Positions 36,777 through 48,503 of a DNA stretch of 64,000 nt are shown piece after piece. Source of the DNA: Mesorhizobium sp. WSM3862 (lineage in GTDB: Bacteria > Pseudomonadota > Alphaproteobacteria > Rhizobiales > Rhizobiaceae). The translations under genes were made by a program, and so were the position numbers. A model generated the notes under the pieces. It saw nothing but the letters and a program-made list of their open reading frames with translations. It did not search any database and was not told where the DNA came from. Within the stretch, counting starts at the first letter, position 1. Each line of letters begins with the position of its first letter. The DNA lies in assembly GCF_002294985.1 (NCBI RefSeq), contig NZ_NSGE01000005.1:325001-389000 (forward strand), in the 5' to 3' direction.

Positions 36777-36869
36777 GAAGACAAAATCCTTTGCTAACCT
36801 CAACTTGGATTGGATAGCAGGAATACTGTTGGATAGGGATTGGAATCGCGCGAAGCGGGTCGGAATATT

Positions 36870-37454
36870 CTAAGAGGCGGTAAACCGGCGTAACCCGCTC
36901 TCGGTGAGTATTTCCGGGATGATCACGTCATGGTTCTCATCCGGCACTTGCGACACCTCCTGGCAGTCGAACGCAATGCCGATCAGCCGCGGCGGCAGCC
37001 CTTTGTCGGCCAGCCTGGCGATCGCTCGGTCGTAATAGCCGGCGCCGTAGCCGATGCGGTGGCCGCGCGCGTCGAATGCTGCGAGCGGAACAAACATGAG
37101 CGAGGGGTCGAGCTCTTCGGCCTCCTCGTGCGGTCCGACCGTGCCGAAACCCATCTCGACCATTGGCGCGCCGCGCACCAGCTCGCGGAAGACGATGGTT
37201 GTCTTGTCGAGGATCGCCGGCAGGCAAAGCCTGGCGCCTTTCTCGCGCAGCGCGAACATCAGCGGCCGCACATCGACCTCGGAGCGCATCGGCCAGAAGC
37301 CGGAGACGATCTGGCCCGGTTCGACGGCGATCTGGTCACGCGCCGTCTCAGCCATTTCGAGCGCGATCTCGACCCGCCAGAATTCGTCCAGCGCATCCCG
37401 CCGCGCCAGAGCTTCCTTGCGAAGCTGTTTTTTCAGGTCTTTTGATGAGGTCAT
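36870..37454 (-). CDS. ygfA: 5-formyltetrahydrofolate cyclo-ligase
   Basis: Converts 5-formyl-THF to 5,10-methenyl-THF using ATP. The 194 residues have a basic N-terminus (SSKDLKKQLRKEALARRDAL), PxxxEVDVRPLM and the signature IGYGAGYYDRAIARL near residue 140. It lies directly downstream of 6S RNA, an association conserved across proteobacteria. Confidence 0.95.
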   Translation of the reverse strand: MTSSKDLKKQLRKEALARRDALDEFWRVEIALEMAETARDQIAVEPGQIVSGFWPMRSEVDVRPLMFALREKGARLCLPAILDKTTIVFRELVRGAPMVEMGFGTVGPHEEAEELDPSLMFVPLAAFDARGHRIGYGAGYYDRAIARLADKGLPPRLIGIAFDCQEVSQVPDENHDVIIPEILTESGLRRFTAS

Positions 37455-37524
37455 GCGCAGACGTTAGAAAAGGTCGTATCCGGACGAAGTTGCAGGAGCG
37501 ACGCTTTCTACCGCATCAAATTCA

Positions 37525-37692
37525 AAAACGGGAGAGTGGCGATCCACACAACCGGTGGAGAGGTCGATCCCGGGTGCCTACAAAGTAGGTGGGCGCCGTG
37601 TGAGAAAACCCACGGGTCTTCCCAGGGACAGCTCCCTAAGGATCGATAAGGCCCCGGGGATAAGTTTCTCCTGCCGGGAAGCGCAGACCGCC
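37525..37692 (-). ncRNA. ssrS: 6S RNA (SsrS)
   Basis: A minus-strand RNA of about 165 nt that traps sigma-70 RNA polymerase. Evidence: position immediately upstream of ygfA; long-stem pairing of the 5' ATCGATCC region with the 3' GGATCGACC region around a large open bubble; and the internal GTGGGTTTTCTCACAC and CCTACTTTGTAGG hairpins, which I recall from rhizobial 6S RNA. A CTATAT-like -10 lies at 37700-37705, about seven bases before the estimated 5' end. The 3' end is approximate. An ORF on the opposite strand overlapping this stretch is not real. Confidence 0.8.
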
Positions 37693-37842
37693 AAAACCAA
37701 TATAGGCCCATGGTTGACCGAGCGCCAGAAGGACACCGCTCCAAGCGGCCGCAAATCTGCGTCATGGGCCTTGCGGCGTTGTCATGCCTTGCACAGCCTG
37801 GCCAGCGTCCTTAGGGTCGCGGCCCAACGATCAGGAGAAGAA

Positions 37843-38682
37843 ATGCGTTTCGAAGGCACCGCGGCTTACGTCGCCGATAAGGATTTGATGGTGGCGGTCA
37901 ACGCCGCGATCGCTCTGGAGCGACCGTTGCTGGTCAAGGGCGAGCCGGGCACCGGCAAGACCGAACTCGCCCGTCAAGTGGCGGCGGCGCTCGGCCTCGA
38001 TCTCATCGAATGGAATGTCAAATCGACCACCAAGGCGCAGCAGGGCCTCTACGAGTATGACGCCGTCTCGCGGCTGCGCGACAGCCAGCTCGGTGACGAC
38101 CGGTTCAGCGACATCAAGAACTACATCAAACGCGGCAAGCTGTGGGACGCCTTCGCGGCACCGAAAAAGGTCGTTCTCCTGATCGACGAGATCGACAAGG
38201 CCGACATCGAATTCCCCAACGATCTTCTGCAGGAACTCGACCGGATGGAGTTCTTCGTCTACGAGACCGGCGAGACCATCCGCGCCGAATTTCGGCCGAT
38301 CGTCATCATCACCTCCAACAACGAGAAGGAGTTGCCGGACGCCTTTCTGCGCCGCTGCTTTTTCCACTACATCCGCTTCCCCGATATCGAGACGCTGCAC
38401 CGGATCGTCGACGTGCATTATCCCGGCATCAAGCAGAATCTGGTGCGGGCCGCGCTTACCCAGTTCTACGAGATCCGTGACGTGCCCGGGCTGAAGAAGA
38501 AACCATCTACCTCCGAAGCGCTCGACTGGATCCGACTGCTGGTCGCCGACGACATCGCGCCGGAGGATCTGCGCGCCGATCCGAAGAATATGTTGCCGAA
38601 GCTGCATGGGGCGCTGCTCAAGAACGAGCAGGACGTGCACCTCTTCGAACGCTTGGCCTTCATGGCCAGGCGCCAGCAATAG
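37843..38682 (+). CDS. MoxR-family AAA+ ATPase
   Basis: A 279-residue chaperone-type ATPase. Walker A GEPGTGKT is at residues 33-40, Walker B VVLLIDEIDKAD near 110, then sensor SNNEKELPDAFLRRC. MoxR proteins usually work with VWA-domain partners to mature or insert cofactors into enzymes; the VWA gene lies 1.2 kb downstream. The start at MRFEGTAAYV has AGGAG upstream; the open frame further upstream overlaps 6S RNA and is rejected. Confidence 0.93.
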   Translation: MRFEGTAAYVADKDLMVAVNAAIALERPLLVKGEPGTGKTELARQVAAALGLDLIEWNVKSTTKAQQGLYEYDAVSRLRDSQLGDDRFSDIKNYIKRGKLWDAFAAPKKVVLLIDEIDKADIEFPNDLLQELDRMEFFVYETGETIRAEFRPIVIITSNNEKELPDAFLRRCFFHYIRFPDIETLHRIVDVHYPGIKQNLVRAALTQFYEIRDVPGLKKKPSTSEALDWIRLLVADDIAPEDLRADPKNMLPKLHGALLKNEQDVHLFERLAFMARRQQ

Positions 38683-38772
38683 GCTTGGCAGCAATAGCGC
38701 TTTGTCCGTCTGTGGACCGTTGCCGACAGGCGGCGGTTGCCGCAGCTTCCGACCAAAACGTTGGAGGAAAAC

Positions 38773-39219
38773 ATGTCCGAGATCACCGTCCGCCCGCTTG
38801 CCCAGTCCGACCGCTCCGACTGGCGCCGGCTGTGGACCGCCTATCTCACCTTCTACGAGACCAAGCTGCCGGACGAGGTCTACGACGTCACCTGGAAACG
38901 CCTGTTCACGGCGGGCGAGTTCGAGCCGAAAGGCTTTATCGCCACGCTTGAGGGCAAGGCCGTCGGCCTGACCCACTATCTCTACCACCGCTCCTGCTGG
39001 TCCGAGGTCAACACCTGCTATCTGCAGGATCTGTTCGCCGACCCCGAAGTGCGCGGCAAGGGCATCGGTGCGGCGTTGATCAAAGCGGTGCAGGACGAGG
39101 CGGGCAAGATCGGCGTGAAGAACGTCTACTGGATGACGCACGAGACCAACGCCACCGCGCGCCGGCTGTACGACCATGTGGCGCGGCGCACGGGCTTCAT
39201 CGAGTACGATCTGTCGTGA
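38773..39219 (+). CDS. GNAT-family N-acetyltransferase
   Basis: A 148-residue acetyltransferase with the motif A segment DPEVRGKGIGAALIKAVQDE and the C-terminal TARRLYDHVARRTGFIEYDLS. The ATG at 38773 follows GGAGG. It sits between MoxR and the HicAB/VWA genes on the same strand. The substrate is unknown. Confidence 0.88.
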   Translation: MSEITVRPLAQSDRSDWRRLWTAYLTFYETKLPDEVYDVTWKRLFTAGEFEPKGFIATLEGKAVGLTHYLYHRSCWSEVNTCYLQDLFADPEVRGKGIGAALIKAVQDEAGKIGVKNVYWMTHETNATARRLYDHVARRTGFIEYDLS

Positions 39220-39241
39220 AACGGTTGAAACCGGTCCCAGC

Positions 39242-39259
39242 TGCGCAATATATTGCGCA
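39242..39259. promoter_or_regulatory. Perfect 18-bp palindrome before hicA
   Basis: TGCGCAATATATTGCGCA is fully symmetrical and ends 13 bp before the hicA start. It is the expected operator of the RHH-type HicB antitoxin encoded downstream. Confidence 0.7.
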
Positions 39260-39272
39260 TTGGAAAGCCGCC

Positions 39273-39466
39273 GTGCCGCTGATTGAGACTAACACGCGCA
39301 AGATCATAGCGCGGCTTTTGCGCGACGGCTGGTCGAGCGTCGGAGGCGGCAAGCACAACAAATACGAGCACCCGGGAAACCGGATGTGACCATCATCGTG
39401 CCGCGGCACCGCGAGCAATCTCCGGGCGTTGCACGCTCGATCGCCAAGCTTGCCGGATGGATTTGA
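39273..39466 (+). pseudogene. hicA: HicA mRNA-interferase toxin, frameshifted
   Basis: GTG start gives VPLIETNTRKIIARLLRDGW, then SSVGGGKHNKYEHPG, the HicA fold with its His. After HPG the frame breaks at an AAA run (39377-39379): one more A would give HPGKPDVTIIVPRH and continue to the TGA at 39464-39466. As written, translation stops two codons later. The product would lack the C-terminal strand region. It could be a true inactivating deletion or a sequencing error in a short homopolymer. The antitoxin gene downstream is intact. Confidence 0.8.
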
Positions 39467-39477
39467 GGCCTGATCGC

Positions 39478-39882
39478 ATGACGCATTATATCGGAGTTCT
39501 GGACGGCGCAGATAATGTCTGGGGAATCCGGGTCCCCGACCTCCCGGGCTGCCATGGCGGCGGCGCCAGCCCCGAGGAGGCGATTGCCGATGCAACATCG
39601 GCGATACGCGAATGGGCCGAAACTCGGTTGGCAAAGCACGTCTCGTTACCCGAAGCACGAACGGTGGCGGACTTGTTACGATCAGGTGAGATCGATAGCG
39701 CCGCAGGCGAGTCTGCCGTCATGATCCCGCTGCTGATCGACTCCGGTCGGTCAGTCCGGGCAAACCTGTCGTTGGACGCTGGTCTGCTTGCGGCGATCGA
39801 TACTGAAGCCAGCCGCCGGGGCCTGACGCGCTCTGCCTTCATTGCGAGTGCCGCGCGTGAAAAGATCGAGGGGCAGAGATAG
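39478..39882 (+). CDS. hicB: HicB-family antitoxin
   Basis: A 134-residue antitoxin. The N-terminal HicB fold (YIGVLDGADNVWGIRVPDLPGCHGGG; EEAIADATSAIREW) is followed by a C-terminal ribbon-helix-helix DNA-binding segment (ANLSLDAGLLAAIDTEASRR). Order toxin-antitoxin is the usual hicAB order. It ends 10 bp before the VWA gene start. Intact despite the frameshift in hicA. Confidence 0.87.
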   Translation: MTHYIGVLDGADNVWGIRVPDLPGCHGGGASPEEAIADATSAIREWAETRLAKHVSLPEARTVADLLRSGEIDSAAGESAVMIPLLIDSGRSVRANLSLDAGLLAAIDTEASRRGLTRSAFIASAAREKIEGQR

Positions 39883-39892
39883 CCGTCTGGCG

Positions 39893-41083
39893 ATGTTCAT
39901 CCCCTTCTTCCTTGAACTGAAAGCCGCGCGGGTTCCCGTTTCGCTCCGGGAGTATCTGTCGCTGCTGGAAGGCCTGGAAGCTGGGCTGGTCGACTACGAC
40001 GTCGAGGGTTTTTACTACCTCGCGCGCTCGGCCCTGGTGAAGGACGAGCGCCATATCGACCGTTTCGATCAGGTGTTCGCGCATGTCTTCAAGGGCGTCG
40101 AAGCGCTCGCCGGTCCGGACGCTGTCGACGTCGCCAACATCCCCGAGGAATGGCTGCGCCGGCTCGTCGAAAAGCACCTGAGCGACGAGGAGAAGAAGCT
40201 GGTCGAGGCGCTGGGCGGCTTTGACAAGCTGATGGAGACGCTAAAGCAGCGCCTGGAGGAGCAGAAGGGCCGGCACCAGGGCGGCTCGAAATGGATCGGC
40301 ACCGGCGGCACCTCGCCCTTCGGCGCCTATGGCTACAATCCGGAAGGCGTGCGCATCGGCCAGCACGAAAGCCGCCACCGTCGCGCAGTGAAAGTCTGGG
40401 ACAAGCGCGAGTTCAAGAACTTCGACGACGCGATCGAGCTCGGCACCCGCAACATCAAGGTGGCGCTGAAGCGGCTGCGGCGCTGGGTGCGCGAGGGCGC
40501 CGAGGAAGAGTTCGACCTGCCCGGCACCATCCACGCCACCGCCGAGCACGGCTATCTGGACGTGAGAACCCGGCCGGAGCGGCGCAACGCGGTGAAGCTC
40601 CTGATGTTCTTCGACGTCGGCGGCTCGATGGATGGTCACGTCAAAACCGTCGAGGAGCTGTTCTCCGCCGCGCGCGCCGAATTCCGCCAGCTCGAGTATT
40701 ACTACTTCCACAATTGTCTTTACGAGCGCGTCTGGAAGGACAATCGCCGCCGCCTGGCCGAGACGATCCCCACCTTCGACCTTATCCACAAATATGGGCC
40801 GGACTATAAGGTGATCGTGGTCGGCGACGCCTCGATGAGCCCTTACGAAATTGCGCATCCCGGCGGCTCGGTCGAGCACTGGAACCCGGAGGCCGGCGGC
40901 GTCTGGCTCGGTCGGCTGCTGCAGCAGTGGCCGAACGCGGTCTGGTTGAACCCTGAGGCTGAGAAGAACTGGCGCTACACCCATTCCATCGCGATGATCA
41001 GCGACATCTTCGGCGGCCGCATGTTCCCGCTGACGCTTGCCGGGCTCGAAGCGGCAACGAAGCAGCTATCGAGGAAGCATTGA
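39893..41083 (+). CDS. VWA-domain protein (CoxE-like), MoxR partner
   Basis: A 396-residue cytosolic protein. The N-terminal half is helical and charged. The VWA domain begins near residue 235 with the metal-site motif [14 protein letters not shown], in which the second position of the usual DxSxS is Gly, as seen in CoxE-like members. [13 protein letters not shown] and [16 protein letters not shown] follow. Together with MoxR it would form a chaperone pair. The start at MFIPFFLEL is chosen; an earlier in-frame start overlaps hicB. Confidence 0.87.
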   Translation: MFIPFFLELKAARVPVSLREYLSLLEGLEAGLVDYDVEGFYYLARSALVKDERHIDRFDQVFAHVFKGVEALAGPDAVDVANIPEEWLRRLVEKHLSDEEKKLVEALGGFDKLMETLKQRLEEQKGRHQGGSKWIGTGGTSPFGAYGYNPEGVRIGQHESRHRRAVKVWDKREFKNFDDAIELGTRNIKVALKRLRRWVREGAEEEFDLPGTIHATAEHGYLDVRTRPERRNAVKLLMFFDVGGSMDGHVKTVEELFSAARAEFRQLEYYYFHNCLYERVWKDNRRRLAETIPTFDLIHKYGPDYKVIVVGDASMSPYEIAHPGGSVEHWNPEAGGVWLGRLLQQWPNAVWLNPEAEKNWRYTHSIAMISDIFGGRMFPLTLAGLEAATKQLSRKH

Positions 41084-41219
41084 GTGTGACAGTAATTCGC
41101 GGAAACCAGCGGCGATTGCGTTGTCAGTCCCAGCGCTGGTCAGTGGTGTAACAAACACCTATCTTCGTGCGAACATGACATGCCAACCAACAACGAGCCG
41201 CCAAGGCCGAGGAGATTTC

Positions 41220-41624
41220 ATGGACACCCACGCCTATCCCGTCACCCGCACCGATGCCGAGTGGCGCGCCCGGCTGACGCCGGAGCAGTATGCCGTCATG
41301 CGCAACCACGGCACCGAGCGTCCCGGCAGCTGCGCCCTGCTCTACGAGAAGCGCGCCGGCACTTTCTTCTGCGTCGGCTGCGACCAGCCGCTGTTCGAAT
41401 CCAAGCTGAAGTTCGAGAGCGGAACCGGCTGGCCGAGCTTCAACGATCCGGTCCCGGGCTCGATCGAGACCACCGTCGACCGCAGCTACGGCATGGTCCG
41501 CACCGAGTGCCACTGCTCGCGTTGCGGCAGCCATCTCGGCCATGTCTTCGAGGACGGTCCGCCGCCGACCGGCCTGCGCTATTGCATCAACGGCGTGTCG
41601 CTGCGCTTCGAGCCGGCGGCCTGA
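41220..41624 (+). CDS. msrB: Peptide-methionine (R)-S-oxide reductase MsrB
   Basis: Repairs methionine-R-sulfoxide in proteins. The 134 residues have zinc pairs CVGC and [16 protein letters not shown], and the catalytic-Cys segment [12 protein letters not shown]. The ATG at 41220 follows AGGAG; 61 upstream codons are non-conserved. It follows the VWA gene by 136 bp and ends in a strong terminator. Confidence 0.95.
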   Translation: MDTHAYPVTRTDAEWRARLTPEQYAVMRNHGTERPGSCALLYEKRAGTFFCVGCDQPLFESKLKFESGTGWPSFNDPVPGSIETTVDRSYGMVRTECHCSRCGSHLGHVFEDGPPPTGLRYCINGVSLRFEPAA

Positions 41625-41648
41625 CAGCCAGTTCGTGGTAGCTTTGTA

Positions 41649-41672
41649 AGGGCGGCTTCGGCCGCCCTTTTT
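41649..41672 (+). terminator. Rho-independent terminator of msrB
   Basis: GGGCGGC-TTCG-GCCGCCC stem with a UUCG tetraloop and five T, 25 bp after the msrB stop. Confidence 0.9.
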
Positions 41673-41676
41673 CGAT

Positions 41677-41976
41677 TCAGACGACGACCGTCGCGATCAG
41701 CCAGAGCGCCGAGCCCAGCATCATCAACTGCGCCTTGACCCCGCCGGCCGTTTCCGCCGTCCGCCAGACGGCAAGGGCGAGAAAGATGTTGTAGGGGGCG
41801 GGAAGGAAGTGCACCGTGAGCACCAGCCAGAGCGGCAGCTTCAGCCCAAGCAGGACAAGCGCCAGCCCGGACGAAGCGATGTTGATCGCCGTGCCGGCGA
41901 GCAGCATGTCGCGCCAGAACAGCCGGTCGAGCGGCACAATGCCTTGCCAGCGCGAGCGGAAGAAGCCGGCAACCAT
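41677..41976 (-). CDS. Small membrane protein of unknown function
   Basis: A 99-residue protein with three predicted helices (about residues 25-45, 48-70, 80-99) and a basic N-terminus MVAGFFRSRWQG. No family is recognised. It starts 7 bp downstream of the DUF4268-like gene, so the two probably form an operon. Confidence 0.6.
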   Translation of the reverse strand: MVAGFFRSRWQGIVPLDRLFWRDMLLAGTAINIASSGLALVLLGLKLPLWLVLTVHFLPAPYNIFLALAVWRTAETAGGVKAQLMMLGSALWLIATVVV

Positions 41977-41983
41977 CTGTGCT

Positions 41984-42424
41984 CTACTCCTGCCTCAGCA
42001 CTTGGGTGACGGCTTGCTCGAAGCGCGAGCATTCCGTCGCCAGCCAGTCGGCCATGGCCGGCCAATTGTCCTCGGCAAAGCAGTTGACCCGCCACTGCGA
42101 ATTTATGCCGAGATTCTGCGCGCTCTGCTCCGGCCTGAGCTTCAGCCGCGCCTCGATCGCCGGTTGGAATGGCATCAGCCGCGTCCAGACCTCCGTCGCG
42201 CCGAGCTTCTCGTTGCGGCCGAAGAAGACGCCGACCACGTTCTCGCTTGGCGCGACATACATGGACAGCACCAGGGCGAACTCCGGCATTCCGCGCTGCC
42301 AGAACCATGGCCCGCGTCGCGCCAGCCGCGCCCTTTCTTCCGGGTGCCGTTCGGCGAACAGCGCCCAGAACCCGCGATGCCGGAACTCCGAAGCGCGATG
42401 GCCGCCGAAGTCGAACTCACTCAT
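41984..42424 (-). CDS. DUF4268-like protein
   Basis: A 146-residue soluble protein. The pattern HRGFWALFAERHP near the N-terminus, the middle VVGVFFGRN, and the C-terminal EDNWPAMADWLATECSRFEQAV resembles DUF4268, a domain found alone or beside restriction-type nucleases. No nuclease gene is near, so a defence role is not supported. Start at MSEFDFGGH; the upstream extension runs into a palindromic repeat. Confidence 0.55.
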   Translation of the reverse strand: MSEFDFGGHRASEFRHRGFWALFAERHPEERARLARRGPWFWQRGMPEFALVLSMYVAPSENVVGVFFGRNEKLGATEVWTRLMPFQPAIEARLKLRPEQSAQNLGINSQWRVNCFAEDNWPAMADWLATECSRFEQAVTQVLRQE

Positions 42425-42436
42425 GGCCGTCCCTAG

Positions 42437-42532
42437 AGGCAATTCCAGGAAGTGTAACGGTTTCCGTCCGGAATTGCGCAAAAGCAAATGGTTGGAGCAG
42501 TTCAGCGATTCCATCAAAACGCTGAACTGCTC
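42437..42532. repeat. Compound dispersed palindromic repeat
   Basis: Two nested inverted repeats: GCAATTCC (42439) with GGAATTGC (42470-42477), and a perfect 13-bp pair at 42495-42507 / 42520-42532 with a 12-nt loop. This compound unit is a common intergenic element of Mesorhizobium chromosomes, recognised from memory. It separates gapR from the DUF4268-like gene and may also act as a terminator. Confidence 0.7.
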
Positions 42533-42544
42533 TAGCCGCGAGCC

Positions 42545-42805
42545 TTAGACCATGCCGAGCGCGGCCTTGTACAGATCGAGGATCGACTCCTCCTCCTGGC
42601 GCTCGGCCTGATCCTTCTTGCGCAGCCGGACGATGGTGCGGATCGCCTTGGTGTCGAAGCCGGTGCCCTTGGCCTCGCCATAGACGTCCTTGATGTCGTC
42701 GGAAATCGTCTTCTTTTCTTCCTCGAGCCGCTCGATGCGCTCGATGATGGCGCGCAGCTGGCCGGCGGCTACAGTCTGGCTGGTCTCGGTGATCTCGTCG
42801 GCCAT
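42545..42805 (-). CDS. gapR: GapR-like nucleoid-associated protein (DUF2312)
   Basis: An 86-residue coiled-coil protein ([38 protein letters not shown]) of the DUF2312 family. Caulobacter GapR binds overtwisted AT-rich DNA ahead of forks and stimulates topoisomerases. Length and conserved basic C-terminal half agree. Single gene between repeats. Confidence 0.92.
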   Translation of the reverse strand: MADEITETSQTVAAGQLRAIIERIERLEEEKKTISDDIKDVYGEAKGTGFDTKAIRTIVRLRKKDQAERQEEESILDLYKAALGMV

Positions 42806-43159
42806 TTTTTCTCTCCGCGTTTTTTTGCGCCACGGCGATTCCCGCCCGGCAAAATTGGAGCGGGTTCGATGCCCGAGCAGGCGCGGCGGGTCAAGACATT
42901 ATCGATGCGGCATGAAGGGTTGGAGCACCCCAGGCTGTGCTGAGATTCTGGTCAGGCCGAGCCGGAGTCGAAGACGGGCGCGAAGCGGCGAGAACGGTTG
43001 TTCCGAGAACCGGAGCCGAGCATGCTTGAAGTACGTGGGCACGGGCCTAAGCTGGCCGTAGCCTTAACTGCGACGTGCCTGGTGAGTGCTTCGGCGGCGA
43101 AGGCCGGAACCCCAGGAAGCCGGCGTTTGCAGGCCGGCCTCACCTGAACATCAGCACAT
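42806..43159. other. Intergenic gap between gapR and pyc
   Basis: 354 bp with no supportable ORF, hairpin terminator or known element. It has a short T-rich tract next to gapR (42808-42828) and otherwise GC-rich sequence. It must hold the gapR promoter and the pyc 3' end; neither was pinpointed. Confidence 0.4.
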
Positions 43160-46618
<3,459 letters not shown>

Positions 46619-46821
46619 GGACTGGGCTCCAGTAGCGGAAGGTGAGGTGAACCGGCGCAATGATTAGCTTGAAAATGCTGCAGCGCAAACAAAATAGCGC
46701 GACACTTCAATCGATTTAAATCGTTTGTTTGCGCCAAACCTTCGCAATGGCCTCGAGCGCGTGGACGACAAACGCCGTCGGACTTGGCGGGGACACGATG
46801 GCATGCTGGATGCCCGGCCAA

Positions 46822-46853
46822 CAAAAAATGCCCGGCGCTCAGCGCCGGGCATC
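46822..46853 (-). terminator. Rho-independent terminator of the liv operon
   Basis: Minus-strand stem ATGCCCGGCGCT-GAGCGCCGGGCAT followed by six T, about 30 bp after the LivJ-type stop. Confidence 0.88.
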
Positions 46854-46880
46854 CCGGAAAGTCGGCTCTTCTTTGCCGGC

Positions 46881-47999
46881 TTATTGCTCGAAGTAGGAGT
46901 ACTTGCCGTCTTCGCCCTTCTTCCAGGTGTACATGACGTAGTCCGGGCGGGTGATGTCGCCCTTGGAGTCATACCCAATGTCGCCGATGGCGGTCTTCCA
47001 GGGGCCGCCCGACTTGATCGTCTCGGCGACTTTCTGCGCATCGTCGGCGGAGCCGGTCTTCGTGATGGCCGCAGCGATGATCTGGATCGCGGCGTAGGAG
47101 TAGAGCGTGTAGGCCTCCGGTTCGAAACCGGCAGCGCGGAACTTCTCCACGAGCTCCTTGGCGTTCGGGTTCTTGCGCGGATCCGGCGCGAACGTCATCA
47201 GCGTGCCTTGGACGGCGTCGCCGGCGATCGAGGCGAGCTCGTTCGACACGATGCCGTCGCCCGACATGAACTGGGCCTTGAGGCCCTGGTCGGCGAGCTG
47301 GCGGATGATGAGGCCGGCTTCCGTATGCAGGCCGCCATAGTAGACGACGGAGATACCGGCTTCCTTCATCTTGGCGATGAGCGCCGAGAAGTCCTTGTCG
47401 CCGACATTGATTCCTTCATACATGGCTTCGTTGACGCCATTGGCGTTGAGCGCCTTCTTGGTTTCGTCGGCAAGGCCCTGGCCATAAGGGGTCTTGTCAT
47501 GGATGAGCGCGATCTTGGCGTCCTTGAAGTTCTTGGCGACATAGTCGCCGGCAACCTTGCCCTGCTGGTCGTCGCGTCCGCAGGTGCGGAACGTATTCCA
47601 CATGCCGCGTTCGGTGAACTTGGGATTGGTCGCGGCGGGCGTGATTTCGAGGATGCCATTCTCGGCATAGACTTCCGACGCAGGAATTGAGACGCCTGAA
47701 TTGAAGTGGCCATCGACGAACTTGATGCCGTCGGCGACAAACTTGTTGGCGACCGAGATGCCCTGCTTCGGATCCGACACGTCGTCACCCACGCTCAGCT
47801 TAAGCTGCTGGCCGAGGACTCCGCCGGCCGCGTTGATGTCGGCGACCGCCTGTTCGGCGCCCTTCTGCAGCTGCGCGCCGAAGGCCGCGTTCGGACCGGT
47901 GATCGGACCGGCGACGCCGATCAGAATGTCGGCCCACGCGCTGCCGCTGAACGCGATGAACGCGGTCAGCGCCACGGCGGACAAGAGTGATTTTTTCAT
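46881..47999 (-). CDS. livJ: Branched-chain amino-acid ABC transporter substrate-binding protein
   Basis: A 372-residue periplasmic protein. Signal peptide [17 protein letters not shown] with cleavage near SAWADI; then the mature start [18 protein letters not shown] and the two-lobed Peripla_BP_6 fold ([35 protein letters not shown]). It follows livHMGF and the DUF6867 gene and precedes a terminator. Ligand leucine/isoleucine/valine is assumed from the permease class; rhizobial Liv/Bra systems also carry other amino acids. Confidence 0.93.
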   Translation of the reverse strand: MKKSLLSAVALTAFIAFSGSAWADILIGVAGPITGPNAAFGAQLQKGAEQAVADINAAGGVLGQQLKLSVGDDVSDPKQGISVANKFVADGIKFVDGHFNSGVSIPASEVYAENGILEITPAATNPKFTERGMWNTFRTCGRDDQQGKVAGDYVAKNFKDAKIALIHDKTPYGQGLADETKKALNANGVNEAMYEGINVGDKDFSALIAKMKEAGISVVYYGGLHTEAGLIIRQLADQGLKAQFMSGDGIVSNELASIAGDAVQGTLMTFAPDPRKNPNAKELVEKFRAAGFEPEAYTLYSYAAIQIIAAAITKTGSADDAQKVAETIKSGGPWKTAIGDIGYDSKGDITRPDYVMYTWKKGEDGKYSYFEQ

Positions 48000-48138
48000 T
48001 GAAACGCTCCCATTTACGGAGTGGGCGTGGATGATACTTTCATGCGATGCCCACCCTTATCGCAGAAAGCATAGAATGCCGATTTTCAGGCACTTGTCAC
48101 GCCAAATTCATTCCCCGGAACGGCGTTGATCATGAACG

Positions 48139-48486
48139 TCAACCCTTTGGTTTCCAGCTCAATAAGGAGGCTCTTTCGTAGAGCCAATTATACTGCGTGA
48201 CCATCTGGTTCGTGCGCGTGTATTGATAACCAAGGAAGCCCAGTATCATCAGCACGATGGTGTCGACGATATAGTAATGCAGCGAAAACATCGTGCCGTC
48301 GAACAGCGCGTGGTGGATGAACCTTATGCCGATGCCGAGTCCGAGCATATAGAGGAACAGCTGAAAGAAGCTGCGCCAGGTCTGCGCGCTCGCCTTGCCG
48401 GTCATCCACGCCGCCCATCCGCCGAGCAGGCAGGTGACGAACAGGAACTGCCAGATCGAGGCTTCCTCGTAGAGAATGCCCTGCAT
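48139..48486 (-). CDS. DUF6867-type small membrane protein of the liv operon
   Basis: A 115-residue protein with three membrane helices (about residues 13-29, 41-58, 68-86) and an amphipathic C-terminus (YNWLYERASLLSWKPKG). It lies 17 bp after livF and upstream of livJ. I recall such a gene in the same place in other Rhizobiales liv operons. Role unknown; a transporter accessory is an inference from position. Confidence 0.7.
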   Translation of the reverse strand: MQGILYEEASIWQFLFVTCLLGGWAAWMTGKASAQTWRSFFQLFLYMLGLGIGIRFIHHALFDGTMFSLHYYIVDTIVLMILGFLGYQYTRTNQMVTQYNWLYERASLLSWKPKG

Positions 48487-48503
48487 GATGAAGTCTCCTG
48501 AAC

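Noticed and set aside
37555..37842. N-terminal extension of the MoxR protein by 96 residues
   Set aside because: The open frame runs antisense across 6S RNA, is not MoxR-like, and a good AGGAG-ATG start exists at 37843.
41984..42424. Restriction-associated DUF4268 defence gene
   Set aside because: The domain match is weak, and no nuclease, methylase or mobile gene is nearby.
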